DNA from: JAJDIA01 sp031555145
GTDB taxonomy: Bacteria; Bacteroidota; Bacteroidia; Bacteroidales; Tannerellaceae
DNA length: 39,725 nucleotides
Direction: 5' to 3'
NCBI GenBank assembly: GCA_031555145.1
Contig: JAVBUR010000021.1
Coordinates: 1-39,725 of the forward strand
The notes beneath the pieces are model-generated. The model did no database searches and was not told where the DNA came from. It was given only the letters and a program-made list of their open reading frames with translations. The first letter of the stretch is position 1. Each line of letters opens with the position of its first letter. This document shows positions 31,947 to 39,716 of the stretch, one piece after another. Both the position numbers and the translations under genes were made by a program.

Positions 31947-32867
31947 TCACTCTTTTTCAAGTCGATAGCTCACAAACGCCGCCCGTTTACTATCCGGCGC
32001 CCAGGAGTTGACATTGATGGTGCCCTGTCCGCCAAATAGCTTGACCAGTGTCTTTGCCTCGCCACCGGCTACCGGCATGATACGGAGCTCGACATTCTTG
32101 TTGGCCAGGTGCTGGCCAGGCTCCAGATCACCTTTGTAGTAGGTAATGAACAGAATAGACTGGCCATCGGGCGAAACATGCGGGAACCAGGAGTTGCGCG
32201 TTTCGTCGAAAGTCATCTGCGTCTGTTCCGAGCCGTCGGCTTTCATCCGCCATACCTGCATCAGGCCGGTACGGACGGAGTTAAACCAGATATACTGCCC
32301 GTCGGGCGAGTATTCCGGGCCGTCGTCGAGGCCTTCGGCATCAGTCAGGCGGATCTCGTCACCACCATTGGCAGGGATGATATAGACATCATAATTCCCT
32401 TTGCGGTCGGCACAGTAGGCCAGGTATTTTTTGTCCGGGCTCCAGCCGTGGAGGTAACTCGGTGCCATCGGCGTGATCAGTGTAGGATGCCCGCCTTCGA
32501 GCGGCAGGGTATAGATACGCGAGCGGCCATCTTCCTTTGTCCCGTGACTGATGGCAATATGCTTGCCGTCGGTCGAAAGGACATGGTCATTGTTACACCG
32601 GGTAGCGAAACAGGTATGAATCTCCACCGGTTCACCCGGCTGTTCGGGCGACAGCTTATACAACTTACCACCACTGTTATAGATCAGCCACTTCCCGTCT
32701 ACCGTCCAGTTGGGCGCTTCGATCAGGTAAGGAAACTCTTTGACAACAGTACGCTTACCGTTAGTCACATCCAATACCTCGAGGATACTGGTCACCTTGT
32801 TTTGCTGTGCCTGCACCAGGACTGCCGCACTCAGCAGACAACCCATAAAGAGAACGATGCGTTTCAT
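31947..32867 (-). CDS. Exported TolB-like (PD40) beta-propeller protein
   Basis: A 306-residue protein with a Sec signal peptide (about residues 1-20, ending VQAQ) and successive PD40/WD40-like blades marked by WSPDKKYLAYCA, YSPDGQYIWFNS, VSPDGQSILFIT and WAPDSKRAAFVS. Such propellers are called TolB family proteins in Bacteroidota; most have no known function and may bind glycans or proteins in the periplasm. The position after GH88, DUF2264 and kduI hints at glycan sensing or processing. I considered an oligogalacturonate lyase (PL22, also a propeller) but saw no likeness to its longer, His-rich sequence. The stop codon directly abuts the long inverted repeat. Confidence 0.82.
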   Translation of the reverse strand: MKRIVLFMGCLLSAAVLVQAQQNKVTSILEVLDVTNGKRTVVKEFPYLIEAPNWTVDGKWLIYNSGGKLYKLSPEQPGEPVEIHTCFATRCNNDHVLSTDGKHIAISHGTKEDGRSRIYTLPLEGGHPTLITPMAPSYLHGWSPDKKYLAYCADRKGNYDVYIIPANGGDEIRLTDAEGLDDGPEYSPDGQYIWFNSVRTGLMQVWRMKADGSEQTQMTFDETRNSWFPHVSPDGQSILFITYYKGDLEPGQHLANKNVELRIMPVAGGEAKTLVKLFGGQGTINVNSWAPDSKRAAFVSYRLEKE

Positions 32868-32906
32868 ACCATGTTAGACTAGCAGGTTACTAAATCGAAA
32901 GCAGAG

Positions 32907-33749
32907 TTACTTCAATCCGTCGATCGGGAAGAAGTCCTGGTCGCCGTAGTCGAGGTTCTCTCCACCCATACCCCAAATAAAGGTATAGTTGGAAGTAGCT
33001 GCTGCCGAGTGAATCGACCATTCGGGCGAAAGCACGGCCTGGTTGCCTTTCATCCAGATATGGCGGGTCTCGTCGGGTTCGCCCATAAAGTGGCAAACAG
33101 ACTGTCCTTCGGGCACTTCGAAGTAGAAATAAGCCTCCATCCGACGCGAATGGATATGAGCCGGCATGGTGTTCCATACACTGCCCGGCGCCAGTTCGGT
33201 CATTCCCATCTGCAACTGGCAGGTAGGCAATACCTGGTTAACCAGCATCTTGTTAATATTGCGGTGGTTGGCTGTTTCCAATGAACCTAATTCGGCCACC
33301 ACGGCATCGGCCTTAGTGATCTTTCGGTCAGGATAGTTGCGATGTGCCGTCAACGAATTGAAGTAGAACAGGGCAGGAGAGGAGGGATCCTTACTTTCGA
33401 ACCAGATATTCCGGTCGCCACTACCCAGGTAGAGAGCTTCCTTATAGTCGAGTTCATACACTTGATCGTCTGCATGGATAATACCCGCACCGCCGACATT
33501 GTAAATTCCCATCTCACGGCTATGGAGGAAGAAGGCCTGTTTTAGCGGATCAATGGTTTCCAACGGCAACTTCTCGGCTTTCGGCATCGCGCCGCCTACC
33601 ACCATACGGTCGTACATGGAATAAACCATGTTCACTTCATCCGGAGTGAAAACCTTTTCGATCAGGAAATCCTTACGCAGACGCGTGGTATCATACTGTT
33701 TGGCATCCTGTGGATGCGCGGCATAACGTAATTCGTAATTCGTTTTCAT
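32907..33749 (-). CDS. kduI: 5-dehydro-4-deoxy-D-glucuronate isomerase KduI
   Basis: Isomerises 4-deoxy-L-threo-5-hexosulose uronate, released from unsaturated uronic-acid-ended oligosaccharides, to 3-deoxy-D-glycero-2,5-hexodiulosonate for entry into the KDG pathway; cytosolic. The 280-residue protein is nearly the length of E. coli KduI (278). Its metal ligands His198, His200, Glu205 and His247 are each exactly two positions later than the E. coli set (196, 198, 203, 245). It has no signal peptide although its operon neighbours are exported, so the substrate must be imported after GH88 action. No kduD partner is in the window. Confidence 0.96.
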   Translation of the reverse strand: MKTNYELRYAAHPQDAKQYDTTRLRKDFLIEKVFTPDEVNMVYSMYDRMVVGGAMPKAEKLPLETIDPLKQAFFLHSREMGIYNVGGAGIIHADDQVYELDYKEALYLGSGDRNIWFESKDPSSPALFYFNSLTAHRNYPDRKITKADAVVAELGSLETANHRNINKMLVNQVLPTCQLQMGMTELAPGSVWNTMPAHIHSRRMEAYFYFEVPEGQSVCHFMGEPDETRHIWMKGNQAVLSPEWSIHSAAATSNYTFIWGMGGENLDYGDQDFFPIDGLK

Positions 33750-33796
33750 TTTGATTCTATATTCTTTTCTGTTTGTATGCTACGATTCATTTGTAT

Positions 33797-35029
33797 TTAT
33801 GGTTTCAAGGCACCGTCAGCCGGTACGTCGATACCGTTCCAAGCCTTCAGGTTGGTCCATTGTGTATAAGGAGCCGACCAGAACGGGTGGGAGGGAGGCA
33901 GTCCGAGTGGCAGCAATCCCATCGCACACAGATATATGCTTCCGGTATTAATATAAGACTCTGACATACCTATTTGTTCACCGGTGAAACCCACACGCAA
34001 CCAGCCGTTAGCATCGAAGTTCTTCGGTGATTTCAGTTGATTACGGATCACAGCCGTCAACGCACAGCGTACCTGGGCGGGAATCACCCCATCCGGAAGC
34101 AGATCCATCAACGATGCCTGCGCCAAGGCGTGGAATGCCCCGAAACGATAGACAATGGAACGTCCTACCACGGGGAATGTCCCTTCAGGTGAGATAAAGC
34201 GTTCCTGCTCGGCGGCATAACGGGCCAGGCGTTTGAGTTGGGTATCGAGGAATGCAGCCTCTTCCATCCCGTGTTTCTTCATTACGATTAAGACGTCGGT
34301 CAACATCGGGTGGATCACATAACTGTTGTAATAGTCGATATGAAGCTGGGGGCCGTCGCCATACCAGGCATCCCCTTTATACCAGTCGTCTCGGAAACGG
34401 ATCACACCATACAGCAGCCGTTCCCGGTCGCATTCACCGGTGAATTCGAGCAAAGCGGCTTCTACCATAGAGGCAAACAGCAACCAGTTGCTCTCACCCG
34501 GACGGATACCTCGGCTACGTTTGAATTCGGTGATCATCCGTTCCTGCGTCTGCTTATCCAGGTTTCCCCAGAGTTGCTTCGGCGCACGTAATAAGCCTTG
34601 TGCCAGGAAAGCGGCATCTACCAACGGTTGCGACGGCTTACCGAATTCCAGATAGTCGGGCGCCTGTGGATTGACCCCATTCGCCAATCCCTTCACCGCC
34701 AGTTGGATGTATTTGGCACGTAACTGCCCTTCGGGCGTATTGTCGGCACCTAATTCCAGCCAGGGAGCCATGCCGCACAGCAGGCGTCCGACGGCTTCAA
34801 GGTAGGAAAAAGCCTGACGCTCGGTCGATAACGACTCGTACGGCATCTGCGCTTTCAGCGTGTTATTACTGAGGTTGACCAACACCGGGTCAGCCAGTTT
34901 CACCATTGTCTCTACCCAAAACTGCCGGTCTTCGGTGCCTGTGGGGTAGGAGGAAGTCTGCGCCTGGGCTTTGCCTACAAGCAAGCAACCAAGTAATGTA
35001 CAGAGCAGGTATCGTTTCATGGGTTTCAT
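33797..35029 (-). CDS. Exported DUF2264 family protein
   Basis: A 410-residue protein with a Sec signal peptide (MKPMKRYLLCTLLGCLLVGKAQAQ) and an all-alpha toroid-like DUF2264 domain. Segments such as FWVETMVKLADPVL, LEAVGRLLCGMAPWL, SNWLLFASMVEAALLEF and GDGPQLHIDYYNSYVIHPML are typical. DUF2264 proteins resemble (alpha/alpha)-barrel glycoside hydrolases and lyases and occur in polysaccharide-use clusters, but I know of no settled activity. The first Met is chosen because its ATGA overlaps the GH88 stop; a second Met three codons later is possible. Co-translation with GH88 suggests that it acts on the same glycan. Confidence 0.85.
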   Translation of the reverse strand: MKPMKRYLLCTLLGCLLVGKAQAQTSSYPTGTEDRQFWVETMVKLADPVLVNLSNNTLKAQMPYESLSTERQAFSYLEAVGRLLCGMAPWLELGADNTPEGQLRAKYIQLAVKGLANGVNPQAPDYLEFGKPSQPLVDAAFLAQGLLRAPKQLWGNLDKQTQERMITEFKRSRGIRPGESNWLLFASMVEAALLEFTGECDRERLLYGVIRFRDDWYKGDAWYGDGPQLHIDYYNSYVIHPMLTDVLIVMKKHGMEEAAFLDTQLKRLARYAAEQERFISPEGTFPVVGRSIVYRFGAFHALAQASLMDLLPDGVIPAQVRCALTAVIRNQLKSPKNFDANGWLRVGFTGEQIGMSESYINTGSIYLCAMGLLPLGLPPSHPFWSAPYTQWTNLKAWNGIDVPADGALKP

Positions 35030-36225
35030 TTCTCTTTTGCCAAGATGTCTTTCAGACGCACTAATGCTTCCACATAGTAGTAATCGGCATAACTCAATGG
35101 CACATCCACTTCACTGTTGCCCGGCAGATGACCGACACAATGCATGATCAGGAAGTTTCCATTGGTCCCCGGTTCAGCCAGATAGGCAGGAGAGGAGAGG
35201 GAGCGGATCTGGTCTTCGGCAAAGGCACGGCATTGTTTACCGAAATCATTGGCTTCATACTGGCTCAGTTCGAGTAGGGCAGAGGCCATGATAGCACCGG
35301 CGGAAGCATCCCGCTTCGCATCGGGTATATCAGGTGCATTGTAGTCCCAATAAGGGATCTTATCTGCCGGCGTATTAGGATGGTTCATCAGGAAGGCGGC
35401 GATATGATGCGCCTGTTGGAGGTATTCTTCCTTCTGTGTATCCCGATACATGGCGACATAGCCATACAAACCCCAAGCCTGTCCACGTGCCCAAGCCGAT
35501 TCGTCGGCATAGCCCTGGTGGGTGTTCTTGGCATGCGGTTGCCCGCTGATGGTATCATAAGAGATCACATGATAACTACTGAAGTCGGGACGGAAATGAT
35601 GCTCCATCGTTTTTTTCGCATGTGAATTGGCAATCTCGTTGAATTGCTCGTCGCCGGTCGTACGGGCGGCCCAGGTCAGCAGTTCGAGGTTCATCATATT
35701 GTCGATGATCACCGGATATTGCCACTTCTGTTTGTTGGAATCCCACGATTTGATCGCGCAAATGGTCGAGTTATAGCGGGTAATCAGCGAGTAGGCGCCT
35801 GTGACCATCACATCCTTGTAGGCCGGATTCTTCGTGATGCGATAGCCGTTTCCAAAACTGCAATTGATCATAAAACCGAGATCGTGCGTATTGGTCAGCA
35901 CCTTGGCCGGTTCTACACGGGCCGTGTACATTTCGGCAAACTTCTTCAGTTCGTCCGTCGGCTTGGCTTCATACAGATACCAGAGTTCGCCGGGGAAGAA
36001 ACCGCTGCACCACCAGCCATAGTCGCTGGTCTGGAGCGTACCGTCAGGCTTCAATGTCTTGGGGAGTCTTCCGTCCTGTGTTTCCAGCTCATTCGCCATG
36101 CGAAGCGCCTGTTCGGTAGCGGCTGTCAAGCCACGATCGATCACCGATGAGAGTGATTCCTGTTGGTTAGTCTGGCAAGCCGTCAGCATCACCGCCGCAG
36201 CCATACATGATAATACGTGTTTCAT
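35026..36225 (-). CDS. GH88 unsaturated glucuronyl hydrolase lipoprotein
   Basis: Removes the 4,5-unsaturated uronic acid left at the non-reducing end after polysaccharide lyase action. The 399-residue protein begins with a lipoprotein signal with lipobox LTAC, anchoring at Cys17. The two catalytic-type aspartates of Bacillus UGL (Asp88, Asp149) correspond to Asp115 in THDLGFM and Asp175 in IIDNMMN. WARGQAWGLYGY and DYNAPD are also conserved. The ATG at 36225 is preferred over an in-frame start at 36255 because it begins the signal peptide directly and because a promoter box occupies 36253-36260. It is the first gene of the unit GH88-DUF2264-kduI-TolB-like. Confidence 0.93.
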   Translation of the reverse strand: MKHVLSCMAAAVMLTACQTNQQESLSSVIDRGLTAATEQALRMANELETQDGRLPKTLKPDGTLQTSDYGWWCSGFFPGELWYLYEAKPTDELKKFAEMYTARVEPAKVLTNTHDLGFMINCSFGNGYRITKNPAYKDVMVTGAYSLITRYNSTICAIKSWDSNKQKWQYPVIIDNMMNLELLTWAARTTGDEQFNEIANSHAKKTMEHHFRPDFSSYHVISYDTISGQPHAKNTHQGYADESAWARGQAWGLYGYVAMYRDTQKEEYLQQAHHIAAFLMNHPNTPADKIPYWDYNAPDIPDAKRDASAGAIMASALLELSQYEANDFGKQCRAFAEDQIRSLSSPAYLAEPGTNGNFLIMHCVGHLPGNSEVDVPLSYADYYYVEALVRLKDILAKEK

Positions 36226-36252
36226 AATTGGTATACCTTTCAAGTGTTTCCG

Positions 36253-36260
36253 CAAACATA
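36253..36260 (-). promoter_or_regulatory. Candidate -7 promoter box for the GH88-kduI operon
   Basis: CAAACATA on + reads TATGTTTG on -, a full TAnnTTTG match 28 bases before the GH88 lipoprotein start, and it decides between the two possible starts of that gene. Confidence 0.55.
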
Positions 36261-36322
36261 CGGATATTTTTCGACTCGGCAGGTATACTAATTGGTTGTA
36301 TTGTGCAAAAAATCAGGATTAA

Positions 36323-37294
36323 TCACTTCATATAAGGTTTCCCATTTTTCCAGAAAACTTCGACATTAGATAGATACCAGGTTTTTCCCTTATCATTATT
36401 GCCTTGATAGAACAGGTAAGTCCGCCCATCCAAATCAGTAAAAAGATGAGGATGACCTGACTCACTGGCATTCCATTCACCTGGTTTACCGTTAGCCAGG
36501 AATGGTTCCGTAAACAATCTTTTCCAGGTGATGCCATCGTCACTCACTGCGACTCCTACCTGTTGAGGCCAGTTGTTATATGCCCCTGCATAAAACATAT
36601 ACAATTTGTCTCCCTTTTGAGCAATCGAAGCCGCCTCTACACATTCGCCCTCCCAGGGTAAAGCCGGGTAAAGGATCGAAGAATCTACCGCTTGTGTCCA
36701 GTCTTCCCGGTTGAAGTTTGTAGACAATGGAGCTGTAGCTACGCCTTGCATCTGTATTTTATAATCCTTATCCCGTGTAGCGAAATACAGGAAATAGTGT
36801 CCTTTAAATTCACATACCTCTGCATCGATTGCACGTCCACAATTCCAATCGCCCGTAGGATGAAAGATCGGATTGGTCGGATTCCGCTCGAAATGAATAC
36901 CATCTACGGATACTGCATGGCAAATCGCATCGTTTTTCCCATTTCCGTATGTCTGATAGAACAAATGTACCTTCCCGTCACGGATCAAAGCTCCGGGCGC
37001 ACAAAGTCCGTTCTTCTCATAATCGGCACCTTTTTCGGGTGTGATTTCCCCTATCTTAGTCCAGTTTATCAAATCTTTGCTTGAAGCGATACCGATGCCA
37101 TACCCACTATCCGTCGCGTCTTTTTCCGGGCGGATCGTATAATACATCAGGTAACCCCCTTTAAAGTTTATCACATGGGGATCTTTAGAAAACGGAACGC
37201 CTGTACGAGAAGCATCACCATACATCATCACTGATTGCTGTGCCTGTCCACTTATAGACAGGAGCAAGCACATAAATAAAATGGTTTTTTTCAT
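36323..37294 (-). CDS. Exported GH43-like five-bladed propeller glycosidase
   Basis: A 323-residue protein with a Sec signal peptide (MKKTILFMCLLLSISGQAQ) and a propeller of the GH32/GH43/GH117 kind. FSKDPHVINFKGGYLMYYT gives the likely catalytic base Asp in the first blade, and later blades include GLCAPGALIRDGKVHLFYQ, RAIDAEVCEFKGHYFLYFA and GECVEAASIAQKGDKLYMFY. This KDP-x-(V/I)-I pattern is common in Bacteroidota family 43 or GH117-like proteins, so the exact family is open. The ATG at 37294 begins the signal peptide; a TTG at 37309 would add five residues without reason. About 97 bases separate it from the GH88 start, and it may be transcribed separately. Confidence 0.8.
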   Translation of the reverse strand: MKKTILFMCLLLSISGQAQQSVMMYGDASRTGVPFSKDPHVINFKGGYLMYYTIRPEKDATDSGYGIGIASSKDLINWTKIGEITPEKGADYEKNGLCAPGALIRDGKVHLFYQTYGNGKNDAICHAVSVDGIHFERNPTNPIFHPTGDWNCGRAIDAEVCEFKGHYFLYFATRDKDYKIQMQGVATAPLSTNFNREDWTQAVDSSILYPALPWEGECVEAASIAQKGDKLYMFYAGAYNNWPQQVGVAVSDDGITWKRLFTEPFLANGKPGEWNASESGHPHLFTDLDGRTYLFYQGNNDKGKTWYLSNVEVFWKNGKPYMK

Positions 37295-37341
37295 TACATT
37301 AAATTTCAACTGTTAATTACCATAACTGATCTGGGGCTGAT

Positions 37342-38010
37342 TTATTGTGCTTTTTCTTCATAATACCCATACCGGATTAACTCCCGTACATCATTTATGG
37401 GCTTGAGATAGCACTCATCCAACAACAGGATCCGGTTCACTACCCGGTGTACTTCCCGGAAATTATGATCTGTCAGGATAATACCTTTGGTAAGTGCATT
37501 GTGTGTGATCAGATTGCGTACGGCCTCAGCTGCGACAGGAGAGAGACCGTTAAACGGCTCATCGAGCAACACATAAGGGACGGGAGAGGAGAGGGCCAGT
37601 TTAATCTCCAGGTAACGTTGTGCTCCGCCGGACATTTCTCCCACTCGCAGATTCCTTGATTTAAATAAGAAGGGATCGGCAAGGAATGTTTTCACCTGCT
37701 CCTTGCCCAGATACAAGTCGAGCATCTGCCGTATATGCTGTCTACCGGGCAGGAAAGGATGTTGAGGCAGGTAGGCTATCTTCCCCGATAAGAAAGAAGG
37801 GGTATTCAGAATCTGTCCATTGATACGGACAAAGCTACGGTCGCCTTTAAGTGTGCCGAAAATGATTTTCAATAAGGTTGATTTCCCTGTACCGTTCCGG
37901 CCGAACAGACCGATAATATCACCCGGTCGGCAACACAGGTAAACATCCGACAAGATTGTCCGGTCGCCAAACGCATGGAGTACGCTATCTACTTCTAAAC
38001 AAGCTTCCAT
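37342..38010 (-). CDS. ABC transporter ATP-binding protein, LptB-like
   Basis: A complete 222-residue ABC ATPase: Walker A GRNGTGKST (about 37-45), Q-loop LPQHPF (Gln83), signature MSGGA (126-130, a variant of LSGGQ), Walker B YVLLDEPFNGLSP (Asp150, Glu151) and H-switch LTDHNFREV (His182). The TDHNxRE run is characteristic of LptB-type ATPases. The ATG at 38010 is used because the extension to 38073 is unconserved and covers the end of the upstream gene. It overlaps that small membrane gene by 16 bases. With no normal-sized permease nearby, the tiny membrane protein is the obvious candidate partner. The substrate is unknown. Confidence 0.88.
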   Translation of the reverse strand: MEACLEVDSVLHAFGDRTILSDVYLCCRPGDIIGLFGRNGTGKSTLLKIIFGTLKGDRSFVRINGQILNTPSFLSGKIAYLPQHPFLPGRQHIRQMLDLYLGKEQVKTFLADPFLFKSRNLRVGEMSGGAQRYLEIKLALSSPVPYVLLDEPFNGLSPVAAEAVRNLITHNALTKGIILTDHNFREVHRVVNRILLLDECYLKPINDVRELIRYGYYEEKAQ

Positions 38011-38342
38011 AATCCGGCTATTAAACAGGAACACACAACGAAAGAGCAAGAGAGAAGCAGTGAAACGATCCACAATTCCCAGCGTCCGATTCCCCGGTTG
38101 TAGTAAAAATAGTATTCGCCCTTGAGTGACATCTCCTTATACAGGAGACCAAGAAAGTAGCCTAACGGAATACAACCAAAGAATGCGAAAATACTTTCGA
38201 CTATCCCTTTAGTCGTGGAAGAAAAGACTATTAACACAGCAAAAGCAGCTGCCATAGGAATACTTACTCCCAACGTACTGCGGAAGAACAGCAGGTGAAA
38301 CCGGATGCGGTTCAGCAGGCCTCTGTTTCCCGTAGCATTCAT
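37995..38342 (-). CDS. Small three-helix membrane protein, probable partner of the ABC ATPase
   Basis: A 115-residue protein with a basic N-terminus (NRGLLNRIRFH) and three hydrophobic segments at about 23-43, 47-68 and 88-112. Between the last two is a charged and aromatic loop, KGEYYFYYNRGIGRWELW, which could act as a coupling element to an ATPase. It starts 9 bases after ychF and overlaps the ABC ATPase gene by 16 bases. It is too small to be an ordinary ABC permease, which has five or more helices per subunit. I do not recognise a named family. Confidence 0.72.
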   Translation of the reverse strand: MNATGNRGLLNRIRFHLLFFRSTLGVSIPMAAAFAVLIVFSSTTKGIVESIFAFFGCIPLGYFLGLLYKEMSLKGEYYFYYNRGIGRWELWIVSLLLSCSFVVCSCLIAGLWKLV

Positions 38343-38351
38343 AAAAGTGGA

Positions 38352-39455
38352 TTACACGTTGAACCGGAAGTGCATGATATCGCCGTCCTGCACAATATAT
38401 TCTTTGCCTTCGACGCTCATCTTACCGGCTTCTTTGACGGCAGCTTCAGAGCCGTATTTGATAAAGTCGGCGTACTTGATAACCTCAGCACGGATAAAGC
38501 CCTTCTCGAAGTCGGTATGAATCACACCGGCACATTGCGGGGCCTTACTACCCTGGAGATAGGTCCAGGCGCGGACTTCCTGTACACCGGCAGTGAGGTA
38601 GGTTTCGAGGTTGAGCAGTTTGTAAGCCGACTTGATCAGACGATTTACACCCGATTCTTCGAGGCCAATTTCCTGTAGGAACATCTGGCGTTCGTCGTAG
38701 GTTTCGAATTCAGCGATCTCGCTTTCGATCTTGGCGGCGACGATCAGTATTTCGGCGTTTTCGTCCTTAACGGATTCACGCAAGGCGTCTACATACTTGT
38801 TTCCATTGACAGCGCTGGCTTCGTCCACATTGCAGATATACATCACCGGCTTGCTTGTAAGCAGGAATAATTCGTGAGCAATCTTCTGCTCGTCTTTGGT
38901 ATCGAAAGTGACGGTACGGGCACTTTTGCCCTGTTCCAGGGCTTCTTTATAGCGAACCAAGACATCATAGGCCAACTTGGCTTGCTTGTCGCCACCCGTC
39001 TGTGCCTGTTTCTGCACTTTGGCGATGCGGCTGTCAATGGTTTCAAGGTCTTTGATCTGAAGTTCGGCATCGATAATCTCTTTGTCGCGTACCGGATCCA
39101 CATGTCCGTCCACATGCACGATATTCTCATCGTCAAAGCAGCGCAATACATGCAGGATAGCATCTGTTTCACGGATATTGGCCAGGAACTTGTTGCCTAA
39201 CCCTTCACCCTTGCTTGCTCCTTTTACCAGCCCGGCAATATCCACGATCTCTACCGTGGTGGGCACGATCCGTTGCGGATGGATCAGTTCGGCGAGCTTT
39301 GTCAGCCGCTCGTCCGGCACAGTGATCACGCCCACGTTCGGTTCAATGGTACAGAAAGGGAAGTTGGCCGACTGCGCTTTCGCATTCGACAAACAGTTGA
39401 AAAGGGTAGATTTTCCGACGTTCGGAAGGCCTACGATACCACATTGTAATGCCAT
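38352..39455 (-). CDS. ychF: Redox-regulated ATPase / GTPase YchF (Obg family)
   Basis: A 367-residue Obg-family P-loop protein that prefers ATP and binds ribosomes and stress-linked partners. The G1 motif GLPNVGKST (8-16), the G3 region VDIAGLVKGASKGEGLGNKFL with the hydrophobic replacement typical of the family, and the altered G4 NVDE (instead of NKxD), which explains ATP preference, are all present. A C-terminal TGS domain (GVQEVRAWTYLQGSKAPQCAGVIHTDFEKGFIRAEV) closes the protein. It is the first gene of the ychF-membrane protein-ABC unit. Confidence 0.97.
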   Translation of the reverse strand: MALQCGIVGLPNVGKSTLFNCLSNAKAQSANFPFCTIEPNVGVITVPDERLTKLAELIHPQRIVPTTVEIVDIAGLVKGASKGEGLGNKFLANIRETDAILHVLRCFDDENIVHVDGHVDPVRDKEIIDAELQIKDLETIDSRIAKVQKQAQTGGDKQAKLAYDVLVRYKEALEQGKSARTVTFDTKDEQKIAHELFLLTSKPVMYICNVDEASAVNGNKYVDALRESVKDENAEILIVAAKIESEIAEFETYDERQMFLQEIGLEESGVNRLIKSAYKLLNLETYLTAGVQEVRAWTYLQGSKAPQCAGVIHTDFEKGFIRAEVIKYADFIKYGSEAAVKEAGKMSVEGKEYIVQDGDIMHFRFNV

Positions 39456-39483
39456 GTTATCTTCTATTATCAGTTTGCGGGTG

Positions 39484-39491
39484 CAAAGATA
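39484..39491 (-). promoter_or_regulatory. Candidate -7 promoter box for ychF
   Basis: CAAAGATA on + reads TATCTTTG on -, 29 bases before the ychF start and identical to the DUF4254 promoter box. Confidence 0.55.
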
Positions 39492-39584
39492 GGAAATTCT
39501 TTCGGTTACTTCTCACTACCGGGCTTCTTCCGAATCAAGGAGGGCTGCATATTCATATTTATCCGAATCTGAAAGTGGCGAATC

Positions 39585-39716
39585 GAGGCGCAGGCCTCAC
39601 CCCGGCGAGACGCACGAGTCAATACCGCGAGGCGCAGGCCTCAGCCAGTTGAGATGCAGGCCTCGCGAAGTTGAGGCGCAGGCCTGGATTTACTGAGACC
39701 AGCATCCGATATCTCC
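39585..39716. repeat. 22-base-period tandem array with a dyad core
   Basis: Units begin at 39585, 39607, 39629, 39651, 39673 and, weakly, 39695: always 22 bases apart. The first 14 bases are the conserved part. Copies 1 and 3 are GAGGCGCAGGCCTC exactly, copies 4 and 5 differ by two and one bases, and copies 2 and 6 are degenerate. The remaining 8 bases differ in every unit. The core is a dyad, GAGGC and GCCTC around GCAG. The array lies about 95 to 230 bases upstream of the ychF promoter box and is the main content of the 270-base end of the window. It may continue past the edge. Confidence 0.85.

Noticed and set aside
36226..36255. Upstream start for the GH88 gene
   Set aside because: It would put ten residues before the lipoprotein signal and begin inside the -7 promoter box.
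25407..37294. A full polysaccharide utilisation locus
   Set aside because: Several glycosidases are present, but there is no SusC/SusD pair, hybrid two-component regulator or ECF sigma/anti-sigma pair in the window.
39585..39716. CRISPR array
   Set aside because: The repeat core is 14 bases with 8-base spacers, far too short for a CRISPR array, repeats are degenerate, and no cas genes are present.
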